From NCBI GenBank assembly GCA_003427395.1, contig BFEA01000207.1:1354449-1394534 (forward strand): a DNA stretch of 40,086 nt, in the 5' to 3' direction. The position numbers were made by a program, and so were the translations under genes. Position 1 is the stretch's first letter. The number at the start of each line of letters is the position of its first letter. Origin of the DNA: Chara braunii (lineage: Eukaryota; Streptophyta; Charophyceae; Charales; Characeae). Positions 10,186 through 19,750 of the stretch are shown here, one piece after another. The notes below the pieces were generated by a model, which did not search any database, was not told the origin of the DNA, and was given only the letters and a program-made list of their open reading frames with translations.

Positions 10186-12001
10186 TTATGACGTAGTTAA
10201 TTCTACTAGGGATAGAGGGTGTGGTGGGAAGGGGTCCGGGAAATCAGACGCTGGCCTCATTGGGAAGCTCGGGTCAATGTCAGTCCATTCTTTAAATTGC
10301 AGGCAGTAGTCCCTTCTTACCATCTCTCCCTCTCCCTGAAGGCCCTCATCCACATCCCCTGACCATCTCACCTGGGCAATCCAGCCTTCTCTTTCCCCGC
10401 CCAACCATTCTTGGTAGAATTTAGTGATGCTTCCTTTAATGTCTTTTCGTTGCTGAAGGAGGTCTAGCTTGCGTTTTACTGTTTGCCATCTATCAGTTAT
10501 GTCCAACTGTAGTTGATTTTGGATATGCTCGCGCACCTCCACCCGCTCCAATCGTACTTCTTCCATTGTCAAAACACATCTTTGCCACCACAGTGTCCAT
10601 AAGATTGTTCGTCTCCCCAGGTCAAACACGTTATTCACAAATTCTTCTTCGGGCCGTCCTGGCCAATAGCCCGTTAGGATGGCCCGCCAGTCCCATGGCC
10701 AGAGGGATCCAGGGACTATGTGCTGCCAGATCCGGTCCCACCAGCGCCAGGTGAGGGCGGCGTTCGGGCACTGTAGGAAGATGTGCTCAATGGTTTCGGC
10801 CGCTTTTTTGGCCGGGTACCCGTGGAGGCATCTACTGCACCAGGGGAGAGCGCGGCCTTGTTGTTCCAGCCTGGTGTGATCAATCAGCCAGTTGTTGGTA
10901 GGAAGGCACCTATGGGTTATCTGCCATTGTAGGGAGGTGATTTTGGCTGGCCTCCTCTTGCATTCCTGGAACCACTTGATTGGGGCTAGCAGATGTCTGT
11001 CAACGTTTAGGTATCTATACCAACGATCATTCACTGTGTCTTTTAGGTTCCATCTTGGCCTGATCATCCTGTATGTGGTTTTAACAGAGAGGTTTTCAAG
11101 TGTTGTGTCCCTGTGGGTACCTCCTCGTGTCGGGCCAGCAGGTTTCCATCTCCATTCCATTGGGTCCAAGCCCAGTTCTGTGATCGGGGTTCCAGGTTTA
11201 TATACCCAGCGGTTTTCACCTTCCCCCATCACCCTAACCCGGTCCACCTCTTCCTTGTCCATCCAGACAAAGGGGGTTGCGCTGCCAATTAGTCTGTTCC
11301 CCTTCGTTATCATATAGTACTCAATTAACACTTTCGTGGGTCTGACCAGGTGGACCACCCCAACCCTACCTCGGTCCCCTCTCTGCATCACCCAGTCACC
11401 TTCCTTGTGGACTGGACCCGTTCTTAAAATATTATACCACTGGAGGGGAAGGGGTTCTATTATTCCGTCCAGAGCCTCTTGTACATGACGGCAATAGCGT
11501 AGTTTTTCCTTCATTTGTTCAAGATTCCTCCATGTTCCCGTTCTGACATCCCATAGGTCCCCCACCCTCCTTATCCCATGTTTGATCCAGCCTTTCCATG
11601 GAGGGGCAGAGCTGCACCTCACCTGCCCTTGGGAATCCGTGATGCGCCGGTTGCCAAAGAGGGGTTGTCGATATACTTCCAAATAATAACCAAATCGCCC
11701 ATCTTTCTGGTTCCGGACGGTCTGGGGGGAGGAGCTTTCGCCATGTTTTGATTATTCGTGGCCAGTATTCGTATTTTAATGTGCCCTCCCTTTGATCTCC
11801 TCTCCCTTTGCGGGGGAGTTTCCAGTAACTGTCTTGGGCCTCTCCCAAATGTCTATGGTGAGTGAAGGTACCCCCAAGGCCTTCCTTCACTATTGGGTCG
11901 CTTCGGAAGCACCCGAGTCTTATTTTGGTCAAGTACATGCAGTCTGAGTAGTTGGTACCAACTTGGATTGCCTTTAGGGTCTCTCCCTGCTTTACTTTCA
12001 C
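10186..12001 (-). pseudogene. LINE ORF2 C-terminal part with zf-RVT-type domain (family B)
   Basis: The main frame (11682 to 10186, about 498 codons) starts in RQPLFGN, also present in the first LINE, and continues through VKTTYRMIRPRWNLKD, LQWQITHRCLPTNNWL, the Cys/His core LPWCSRC with EHIFLQC and TWRWW, and a tail FKEWTDIDPSFPMRP ending in PDPFPPHPLSLVEL. Upstream, 12001-11690 continues in another frame (WPRIIKTWRKLLPP), so there is at least one frameshift near 11690. This C-terminal region is longer than in family A. Its role in LINEs is probably nucleic-acid binding. Length and frame conservation make it younger than the family-A pieces. Confidence 0.85.
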
Positions 12002-13536
12002 CTTCTAATGTTACCCCTTGGGTCCGAATAATGAGGGGGCAACCTTGGTTGATTCGATGTTATCAAGTCTCACTCAAATTTGAGCGGGTCGAGGTACCTC
12101 CTTGTAACTCGGTGCATTTTCTGCCTTGGGGATCTGGCTGAGATCCAAGACCATAATTAATCCGAGCTACCCACAAGTGGTCCTTGCTTCAAATTTGAGC
12201 CCCATGACTCTCCTTTTCAATTTTTAGTTCATCTATCCTCAATTTTTTGGCCAAATGCACTGTTTGTCCTTCTCGTTTTTTTGTTTATTTCCATTTTGGG
12301 CTGCTAACTCGTTCTGGAGTTGGCTGTTTGAGTTGGCATCACAAAAAAAGGCCATATTCTCCTGCATATATCCGAATCTCAGATCCATGGTCCAAAAAAA
12401 AAACGATCAACCCCCTTTTGCTTCATTTTTCTCTTTTCAATTCATATTTTATCGAGATAAAGGCCCAAGGGCCTTATTTTTTCACTCCGGTCTTACCTTC
12501 ACTAAATCCGAAGTGATATCCCTACTATATCAGTCCCAATTGACTGACCATTTTCTCTCCAACTTTTTTTCCCCCTTTGTCTCATTCTCCTTCCCTTTTC
12601 TCTTCTTTTTCTTTTCTTTTATTTTATTTGTGATGTGACAAGTATCAAACAACAGTTGATATTTTTTTTAGGCCATGGATTTTGATCTTGATCTAGATCG
12701 AGATCAAGTTGTTGTTCATTATTTCTCGGATTGCAATCATTACCCCCCACACCCATGGGGGCTCCATATTGCCTCCGTAAGTCTCAATTTATGGCGACCC
12801 TTGCTACGATTTTTCCTTGGCAACCTATTTAGTGCATAGAGTCTCTCAAGACTCTATTTTCTCTTGCTTGGCTGGTCTGAGATATCTCAGACTGCAATGT
12901 AGGTCTCCCTTCTTCATTTCTTGTCTCCTTCACCTTTGATACCTTCAGATATTGGCCCTACTAGTGTTTGCACCAATAGTGCTAATATTTTTCACCGCTA
13001 GATGTTGATCTTGACGGTGCATCCAACTTGGATTGTTCATTCCTTATATCGGCCCATAGTTTCCTTCGGATAACTTAAGTCCTCGTTACTCATTCCACAT
13101 TAGTCTCATCTTCTAGTCCTACCGGTGGTCCATCGGTTTGGTCCCAATTTTTTACTATTTTTATTTGGGCTCGTTTAGTCTCCGACATTACCCTCCACAT
13201 TGCCTCATTTTTATTTGGGACTCCCTAGTCCCCATCTGTCCCAATTTCCTCCTCCTCACGTGTCTCAAGTATGCCGAATATTCTCAGCCACTATATCTTC
13301 ATATCACGGTTGCCATTTATTGTCACAATTTGCTCCCATGTTTGAGACATTTTTTTCTAGTATCTTGAGGACGTCAAGGTTTATTTTTCCTTGATTTTGA
13401 CACCCCATTGCAGTCCGTTAATTTTTGGAGTGCAATGGTGGTCATTTTCCTAGTCTCATTGCCCCTAGACTTGCCCCAAACTGAAACAAAATGGGGCGTT
13501 ACATTTCCAAGCATATCCAGACTCAATATTGGCTTC

Positions 13537-13870
13537 AGATGTACTTGAAACATGTGTTTGCTTTACTTTTATGTGGTCCATTGTATCACGACCTAGTTCT
13601 CTCTTGATCAAGAAAAAACTAAGGCATTTTATAACCATTTCATCCTAGGATGAATTCCGTCATAAAATGCATCTAGAACATGTGTTTTCATTTCCTATAG
13701 GTGTCCGTTTTTGTCCGTTTGTGAGTTGGCAGCTTCTAAGAGTTTTAGATTTTGGTTCATTGCATTTGAACCCTCCCTTTTCCCCAACCGTTGTGCCTCA
13801 TTCACCCCCGGGTGAATTTGGTCACAAAGTGTATCTAAAACATGTGTTTTCCTTAGCCTCCAAGTGTCCG
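13537..13870 (+). repeat. Three diverged repeats around AACATGTGTTT
   Basis: The motif (G/A)AACATGTGTTT occurs at about 13546, 13673 and 13834. The second and third copies share a longer block: a short palindrome, then a TCA-AAA-TG stretch, ATCTA(G/A)AACATGTGTTTTC, and after it GTGTCCGTTTTT. The palindrome before copy 2 is TTCATCCTAGGATGAA (13639-13654); before copy 3 it is TTCACCCCCGGGTGAA (13801-13816). One stem pair has therefore changed from T-A to C-G between copies. Confidence 0.55.
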
Positions 13871-14654
13871 TTTTTTACCGTTTTTGTCCCAGCTGTATCT
13901 ACTCTTGATGCAGGCCCTGTTCAAGGCACCTGGACCTTCTTTGGGAAGGGGCAAGTTGACCATGATGTGGCGGCTTACCCTTTTTTCACTCCCACGTTGA
14001 CCTACCTCTCCCATTCTTCCTCTAGGCCCTTTTCTCCTTAGCTTTGCTGGCCGTTTTATCCCGGACTTACTAGAACCTCATTTTTCAGGTTCAATATACC
14101 AGAGCACTCAAAAACTAAGGCCCTTGTGATGCGTTGCATCCCTTTTGAGTCTCTTCTCAATTTTAAGGTTTAAAAATTTTAAAATTGAGACTTTCTTACT
14201 TTTTTTCTAACCCCTTTCATTCTGACACTCAAATGACCACCATTTCTCAGATTCCTTGTGCTTGGGCACTTGTCTAGCTTGTGCTTATTAGTCCACTTGC
14301 ACCCTCTTGTTTGGTTCCACTGCCCTTAGGCTTTTCTCATGTCACATTCGTGTGGCCCCCTGGGCCAAACGCTACGGCCATTCGTGATGGCATCAAGGCA
14401 CTATTTTCCTTGGTGCCACTGAGTCCGTCCGCTTGTGGTACTGATGTCCTTGTGTTGCTTTTTCCGACGGGCCGCCTCAATTAACTTTTTGAGGCACTCT
14501 GGTAGTGACTTCCCCACAGGGTATTTGTCATGTGCCGTACGATTTGTCGACGATATCCTTGTCGCTTGCCTCGTCCTCACGCTCTTAACGACGCCCACCT
14601 AATTCAAAAAATAGTCTTTTATCCATCGGATCCATGTGGCGCCTGTATTTATAA

Positions 14655-14985
14655 TATGTCGTGGGCTCCGACATTCCGAACGTTCCAGGCTTGGAACGAT
14701 GTCGTTCCATCTCCATTTGCTCATTCTTTCCTTGTTTCTTGTGATTATGGGAAATATCATATTTCCCGGTTTTTCCCAGAATCTTCTTCCTCCATTCTAT
14801 TCTCTTGCTTCAAAAAAATAGTTCCTTGAGCAACATGCATCTGTTGCTCATGCACTTTTAATATCTTGTGGGTGACGCCCCTCCGGACGTTCACGCCTTG
14901 GAGCGGAGTTGTTCCGTTCACGTTTGCCCGCCTTTTTCTCCTCTCTTATGATTTGCGGGAAATCCTGTCTTTCCCGTTTTTTCCC
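14655..14985 (+). repeat. Two diverged ~210-bp tandem units, each with a GGGAAA/TTTCCC hairpin
   Basis: The units start near 14655 and 14865 and share GTGGG, CGTTC, CTTGGA-CG, GTTCC, TTTGC, ATTATGGGAAA-like and TTTCCC(G) segments in the same order. In unit 1 the hairpin is GGGAAATAT-C-ATATTTCCC (14749-14767). In unit 2 it is CGGGAAA-7 nt-TTTCCCG (14956-14976). Confidence 0.5.
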
Positions 14986-15250
14986 GATACCTTCTCCAAT
15001 TATCTCCCAATCTCTTATTGGTTTTCTCCCTTGGTTTAATCCAGGTCCTTGTACCCTTGCGGTCCTCTCTTCCTCCGTCTATGCGTCCTACTGATCATGA
15101 GTCCCATCTTGGGGCTCTTGGTCCCAATGGTCATGAGTGTTGTCTTGGGACTCCTGGCGCTGACAGTCCCATCTTTGTTATCTGTCTGATCTTTTCCTTC
15201 TCTATTTTCTCCTTCTTCTGGAGTCCTGTGTTGTGCACATCCTAATCATG

Positions 15251-15662
15251 TATCATGTCTCAAGGGTCGGGACTTGATTCGAGAACCAAGGGTTCCGATA
15301 CTGTATGAGACCCGACAGACTGGAGGAACTTCGAAAACAAATTGATGAGATAATTGACAAGGGGTGGACCAGACCCGGTGAGTCTGAATTCGATGCACCG
15401 GTTTTGTTTGTCCCAAAGCAAAGAGGCAACTCCGGATGTGTATTGGTCCCAGAGAGTCAGTTTCTATTGATTTTACGGTAATGGGTAAGGTAAATAAGAG
15501 AGGGTACTCACACGTTATGGTGATTGTTGACCGCTTTTCCAAGTTTCAGAATCCGGTTACATTGCCACCTCACACCCCAACTGACCTTGTGATTCGCGAG
15601 TTCCATCAGAAGTACGTTTTGCAATATGGTCCCCCGAAAACTCTTTTAAGTGATCGGGATTG
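15251..15662 (+). pseudogene. Ty3/gypsy pol remnant: RT start fused to integrase core
   Basis: From about 15278 one frame reads the usual start of Ty3 RT: RPDRLEELRKQIDEIIDKGW, then APVLFVPKQ. In the next frame RMCI follows and then, with no more RT or RNase H, the integrase core begins: VSIDFTVMGKV, MVIVDRFSKF and LLSDRD. The first two integrase Asp residues (in SIDF and LSDRD) are present. RT motifs A to C, RNase H and the integrase zinc-binding part are missing, so there is an internal deletion with its junction at about 15443. The rest of the integrase continues at 17540 after an insertion. An in-frame TGA lies at 15275. Confidence 0.8.
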
Positions 15663-15888
15663 CTGCACTTTGTGCCTGGAGGCTCACAAGAGCATTTTCC
15701 TTCGGCCTAGAAGCCTCGAGTGAATTCATAGAGGTGCCATCTATTGTTTCCACAACGCCTTCCTGGGAGCCTGGATTAGGCACAAGCTTCTTATAGGCAA
15801 CAATCCATAAATTTATGTCTTTAATGAGACTGCTGAATAGGCCACTGGCCCGAAATTCTTCATAGTTAGCGCTCCAGGGCACTGGCAC
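15663..15888 (-). pseudogene. Possible group II intron maturase / RT N-terminal fragment
   Basis: On the minus strand an open frame of about 75 codons reads FRASGLFSSLIKDINLW, IVAYKKLVPNPGS and then VVETIDGTSMNSLEA. In group II intron-encoded RTs the N-terminal region has this layout: a leucine-rich start, W--AY-K---N-G, then G(V)D--T-DG-S and L. The order and spacing fit well; the G-V-D step is altered to GVVE. There are no stops. The fragment sits between the broken integrase and the LINE 5' junction, opposite in strand to both. It could be organellar DNA captured as filler during LINE insertion, or a piece of a nuclear maturase-like gene. I rely on motif memory, so the call is moderate. 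Confidence 0.5.
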
Positions 15889-15932
15889 GAAGAACGCTGA
15901 TCAACCCCAGCATATGCTTCTACAGTCTGTCA

Positions 15933-16835
15933 GTGAAGTCCACTTACCGGCTACTGCGACCAAAGGTGAACCTCAAGGAGGTTGTAAAAGCCCGTTGGAT
16001 AGCCCACCTAAACATAAGTCAAAGGGCTGTCCGCCCCATCCGATGGTTTTCAACCATGAGATCCAAACCAACCAAGTTGGTCTCGCTACAGTGGCAGATA
16101 GAACAGCGTTGTCTTCCGACTAACAATTGGCTAATAGACCGTACGTTCCTGGAGCAGAAGGGCCTGGCGCTCCCTTGGTGCAAAGCCTGTCAAAACGCCT
16201 TCCCCTCCCGTAAGATCCCGGAGACTATAGAGCACGTCTTCATACAGTGCCCAGGGGCACTCCTCACTTGGCGTTGGTGGGACAGGATATGGGGCCAACT
16301 GGGCACCGGATCGACCTGGTCATGGGATTGGAGGGCGCTGCTCTGTGAAGCATGGTCCTCTCTCGCAGACAGCGACTTTGAAAACAACATGTTCCGGCTG
16401 GGACGGAGAGCGGTTATTTGGGCACTTTGGAGGAAGCGTTGCACACTCGCCATAGAGGGCATTCGAATGGAAGGAGAAAAAGTAACGGAAATAATAAAAC
16501 AGTACGTACAGCAAGAACTTCTCTCGAGATGGCAGAAGGTTAAGAACCAGCTACAGACATTCCACTCAAAGAAAGATATTCAACTAGCAATCAATCAATT
16601 CTCTAAGGGCTGGCTGGGTAGTGAAACAGGGGGTTGGATTGCCTATATTCGATGGGAAAGTGGTCCGCCCCCCGAACAGGAGCAAGGCGACTTCAGGAGA
16701 GACTACGGCATCTGCTTCAAGGAATGGACTAAAGTGGACCCGGGAGTGCCGCTACACCCACCAGCAGAATTCCCGGACCCGTTCCCCCCCCATCAACTGT
16801 CACTGGTGGATATGCAATGGTATGGGGTGGAATAG
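15933..16835 (+). pseudogene. LINE ORF2 C-terminal part, uninterrupted frame (family B)
   Basis: A continuous frame of about 300 codons without stops follows the minus-strand copy at 10186-11682 residue by residue: STYRLLRPKVNLKE, LQWQIEQRCLPTNNWL, LPWCKAC, ETIEHVFIQCP, LTWRWWDRIW, then the tail FKEWTKVDPGVPLHP and PDPFPPHQLSLVD. The Cys/His residues of the zf-RVT-type core are kept. Endonuclease and RT are absent by 5' truncation, so it is not a functional gene despite the open frame. An intact frame next to the decayed Ty3 host fits insertion after the Ty3 element had arrived. Confidence 0.85.
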
Positions 16836-17048
16836 GTGCAGCTGCTTTGAAAAGTTCTCTGTTGTGCCCGTTGGGAGGGCTTAGGACTGTTGACGGCAAT
16901 AAATATTTCATAGTCGCAGTGGACTAGTTAAACGGGAAAGCTCAGGCAGGGGTGTGGTATACCCATCCTGCCGGAGGTAATCAATGCCGTCCACTCGGGC
17001 CTTCCAACCATAATGGGTGAGCTGTCTCCGTTTTCTCTTAAGAGGGAC

Positions 17049-17067
17049 GCTGGACCCAGTTTCCAGC
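17049..17067 (+). promoter_or_regulatory. LINE 3' UTR hairpin, plus-strand copy 1
   Basis: GCTGGA, a 7-nt loop CCCAGTT, then TCCAGC. It is preceded by GGGAC and followed by AGGTG as in the minus-strand LINE. Confidence 0.6.
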
Positions 17068-17187
17068 AGGTGGTTGATGATGAGTGGCCCAACAGCATTA
17101 ATAGAAGGTATGTCTCAAAGGTAGCGGGAGGGAGGAACCAGGATGTAGCAGCAGGTATCTGGCGCCAGTTTCAGGGTGAAGAGGTTC

Positions 17188-17188
<1 letters not shown>

Positions 17189-17220
<32 letters not shown>
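17189..17220 (+). repeat. Poly(C) run of 32 in the LINE 3' UTR
   Basis: An uninterrupted C32 tract lies between the two 3' UTR hairpins. It could be real expansion or an assembly artefact, since long C/G homopolymers are often miscounted. Confidence 0.9.
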
Positions 17221-17222
<2 letters not shown>

Positions 17223-17327
17223 CGTCCTGCTCAGTCAATCCTCTGGACCCCAGGGTAATCAATGCTGGCAGGAATATTCCACAACTCTGCTTTCTGATAT
17301 GGTCCGAATTCTGCCCATGTAAGGGAC

Positions 17328-17346
17328 GCTGGACCCATTTTCCAGC
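17328..17346 (+). promoter_or_regulatory. LINE 3' UTR hairpin, plus-strand copy 2
   Basis: GCTGGA, a 7-nt loop CCCATTT, then TCCAGC, about 95 bp before the poly(A). The following CTCCCCACCAATAGATGGA is shared with the sequence after the hairpin at 10042-10060, so these two are the direct counterparts. Confidence 0.6.
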
Positions 17347-17434
17347 AGGTGCCGCTCCCCACCAATAGATGGACCCCCCCCCGACTGTTAGCGGTGTCTG
17401 CTCTTATCAGCACCACTAACACTGACAGGGGCGT

Positions 17435-17439
<5 letters not shown>

Positions 17440-17468
<29 letters not shown>
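17440..17468 (+). repeat. Poly(A) run of 29, LINE 3' tail
   Basis: It ends the family-B LINE; Ty3 integrase sequence resumes within about 75 bp. Confidence 0.8.
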
Positions 17469-17470
<2 letters not shown>

Positions 17471-17539
17471 TTATGAATATACGTGCATGTTAAAGTAGAG
17501 GCCTCAGAAGTTTGGCTAGCGCCCTACATCCGGTTCATA

Positions 17540-18361
17540 AGTGTATATTGAAAGAACTTCACTTCCCAACTCAAGATGGCATCTGGTCGACCTCCCAAAG
17601 CCAATGGTTTGGCTTAGGAAATCAACCAGACTGTTACACAACTTCTATGTGCTCTTATTTTTCCCAATCAGGAAACATGGGATGAAAAATTGTATGCACG
17701 GAAGGGGTTGTACAACAACTCCATTCACTCTGGCACCGGAATGGCGCCAAACCAGCTGCCTCTCGGTTGGCAAATTCGCAACGCTCTCTCCTTCTTGTTC
17801 CCTGATTAGCCGTCTGGTCTGACGCTCGACATACCTGGCTATAGTGCCAAGTACAATTGCTTGCTCAAAGTTGTTGCAACAATAACCAAGCGAGAGCATG
17901 CCGTGATTAAATTTGCTAACAAAAACCACAGATCTGCAGCATTCGAAGTGGGAAGCTATGCCTAGGTGAAGATGTTTGAGCTCTTAGAAGAAGAGGGGGT
18001 GTCACAAAAACTTCTCCCTCTCTAATATGGTCCTTGTAAGGTTTTGAAGGTGGTGGTAGATGATTCGTTTGGTCCTTCGTATGTGATTGATGTGCCTCCT
18101 CATCTACGCACATATCCGGCCTTTCACGCGTCTAAATTGTATTTGTTTGTTCCTCCTGATTCCTTCAACTATCGTGAGCCTATGATCCCTCGTGCAATCA
18201 ATTGTGGTCACGAGATTGACAAAATTGTAGATCATACTAGAAAAGGACGTAACTGGGAGTACCAAGTTCACTTATTGTATCACCCGCCATATGAGCTATA
18301 TTGGATCTCTAAGAAAGATTTGCTGAAGAGCGCACCTCGAGTCGTTAAAGCATATGAATGA
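17540..18361 (+). pseudogene. Ty3/gypsy integrase C-terminal half with chromodomain-like tail
   Basis: This continues the integrase broken at 15662. A TQDG stretch near 17568 looks like the remains of the QTDGQTE region. One frame then gives NQETWDEKL, YNNSIHSGTGMAPNQL, a long linker, YGPCKVL (GPY/F module), VPPHLRTYPAFHASKL and, near the end, a chromodomain-like segment: EIDKIVDHTRKGRNWEYQVH, then ELYWISKKDL, stop at 18359-18361. The frame has three internal stops (two TAG and one TAA between 17810 and 18025). Only about 30 residues seem to be missing between the two halves. Chromodomain tails in Ty3 integrases steer insertion toward heterochromatin. Confidence 0.85.
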
Positions 18362-18504
18362 CAGATCGTTTTCATTCCTCAGCCCGCATTATTTGTGAAA
18401 CTCACTCCCACGAAGCATACAACAACTCTCTTAGGCATTTTTACTTGTGATGCAGTATGCAGGGACTCAGATAGAGTTACTCGTTGGAAGGGACCTCGCT
18501 CTTG

Positions 18505-18519
18505 AAGAGAGGGGGGTAG
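18505..18519 (+). promoter_or_regulatory. Polypurine tract of the Ty3 element
   Basis: A purine-rich run with six G residues ends in GTAG directly before TGTAAGGACC. Its place after the integrase stop, before a TG start, is that of the plus-strand primer site. Confidence 0.7.
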
Positions 18520-19750
18520 TGTAAGGACCTGCAAAAACACAAACTGAGAACACTGCCGATTTATGGATTTTGCCACTGGAAGGTATGCTTTGCTGAGGTT
18601 CATGTTTTTGCTGCGTTTTCTAAGTTTGTGTGTGAGCGTGCTTGCTGGTTCGTGTGCGTGCCAAAGTGTTTGTCTGCGTGAGTGTGTGTGTAGCCCGTCG
18701 GGCACTTGTTTGTTTGAGAGGCCCACGGGTCCGGTGCTTACCTGTGGCTGTGACTATGTGTGAGTGTGCTTGCTGGTTCGTGTGCGTGTCAAAGTGTCTG
18801 TCTGCCTGAGTGTGTGTAGCCCGTCGGGCGCTTGTTTTTGTGGGAGGCCCACGGGCCCGGTACTTACCTGTAGTCGTGACTTTGAGGGTTGTAGCGGGGA
18901 AACACTCAAGTGTTCGAAGTGGTAGCTTAGGGGCACACTCAAGTACCGGTAGGCTAGGCCCTTATGCACTTGAGTAGTGGTAGGTCGAGCAGAAAAAGAC
19001 AAAATTTTAGTCCCTTTAGAGGTAGTGTGAAGTTTAAAGAGTCCAGTAGGCTTAGGTCTACCAGTTATGAAGTCTGAGTCTAGGGCCTGTATCTGACGAT
19101 ATCAAACCTGCAATGATGTTTCGCTCCGAAAGGGAGGAGGTACCGGTTGCTTGGAGGTCACGCGGCCTGGAAGTCATTGCTCGTGAGGCTGGTTGGTCGC
19201 TATATCTCCAGGAGGAGCGAGTCTGTCCTCCACACTTGTGGTGTGCAAGTTTGGGGGTCACGCTGCCGAAGCGCTGGTTGGAAGAACGTTGTGTGGAGCG
19301 TTGGGAGGAGGAGCACTTAGGATTCCACCTAGGCTATGGTGGACAGCGCTTGAAAGGAGGATGGAGAAGGGGACTAGGAGGAGAGTGGGCAGGGGTACTT
19401 ACCTGACTATGGTGGACATGATCTTCATCTCCTTGGTAGACGCTGCATCTGGAAGGCCCCAAGAGGCGCGGCGCTGCATCAAGAAGGCTTCACGACAGAG
19501 TTAGGCATGGCGGCCTGAGGTGTAGAGGACGTAGTTGCTTTTGCGTTGCCTTCTCAACATTGGGGCAGGGGCCCTAGACGTCCGCCATAGCCATCACCTG
19601 TCCAAGGTGGATGGAGTTGGAGGTCATCACTATGGTGGACCTCATGTTGTGCTGGCAGTAAGAGAGGGATTCGGACATTGGTTCTGGTTCAGACATTCAT
19701 TGTTATTATTATTATTTATTGTTGAATAAGAGGGGGAGATAAGGAGGAGG
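18520..19750 (+). mobile_element. 3' LTR of the Ty3 element, right end not determined
   Basis: The LTR starts with TGTAAGGACC at 18520. No second copy is in the window, so its end cannot be fixed; 19750 is only an outer limit. Inside are a 128-bp tandem duplication (18631-18886), an 8-bp stem ACTCAAGT/ACTTGAGT (18937-18944 with 18968-18975), three copies of CTATGGTGGAC (near 19335, 19408 and 19630), and an (ATT)n stretch near 19701-19720. Frames at 19113-19504 look like chance translations. Confidence 0.5.
18631..18886 (+). repeat. 128-bp tandem duplication in the LTR
   Basis: Units start at 18631 and 18759 and share TGCTTGCTGGTTCGTGTGCG, the perfect inverted repeat GCCCG-T-CGGGC, GGCCCACGGG and TTACCTGT with a handful of differences. 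Confidence 0.8.

Larger units (their letters stand above)
9610..12001 (-). mobile_element. 5'-truncated LINE, family B
   Basis: A minus-strand LINE remnant consists of the C-terminal third of ORF2 (12001 down to 10186) and a 3' UTR (10185 to about 9610). It belongs to the same family as the plus-strand copy at 15900-17468: both encode the same long C-terminal extension, and both 3' UTRs carry the same GCTGGA/TCCAGC hairpins and a shared stretch reading CTCCCCACCAATAGATGGA in element sense. In this copy the 3' UTR is partly duplicated: a module of roughly 430 bp that includes the hairpin is repeated. RT and endonuclease are absent. Confidence 0.85.
12002..15250. other. T/C-rich noncoding block with many palindromes and diverged tandem repeats
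   Basis: No credible coding region was found. The open frames here are low-complexity Phe/Leu/Ser/Pro translations of pyrimidine-rich DNA. Hairpins seen by eye: 12687-12708 (8-bp stem), 12875-12892 (18-bp perfect palindrome GTCTGAGATATCTCAGAC), 13405-13438 (8 bp plus 3 bp around a mismatch), 13639-13654, 13800-13817, 14155-14190 (12-bp stem), 14681-14698, 14749-14767 (9-bp stem, 1-nt centre), 14827-14850 (8 bp) and 14956-14976 (7 bp). It lies between a minus-strand LINE and the left edge of a Ty3 element and may be noncoding element sequence. Its origin is unknown to me. Confidence 0.5.
15900..17468 (+). mobile_element. 5'-truncated LINE, family B, inserted in a Ty3 integrase
   Basis: This copy has an ORF2 C-terminal part (homology from about 15924 to the stop at 16835), a 3' UTR of about 600 bp with two copies of the family hairpin, and a poly(A) of 29 at 17440-17468. 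It splits the integrase of the surrounding Ty3 element between its second catalytic Asp and the region of its Glu. The 5' junction is somewhere in 15889-15924. No clear target-site duplication was found, possibly because sequence was lost or filler was added at the 5' end. Confidence 0.85.

Noticed and set aside
13138-14041. Several Phe/Leu/Pro-rich plus-strand frames
   Set aside because: Pyrimidine-rich noncoding DNA; no conserved motif, and frames overlap palindromic repeats.
14681-14708. Heat-shock-element-like TTC/GAA cluster in the T-rich block
   Set aside because: Spacing does not fit the regular nGAAn pattern; it is better described as overlapping inverted repeats.
19113-19504. Two overlapping frames of about 100 codons
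   Set aside because: They overlap in different frames inside probable LTR sequence with short direct repeats; no domain and biased composition.
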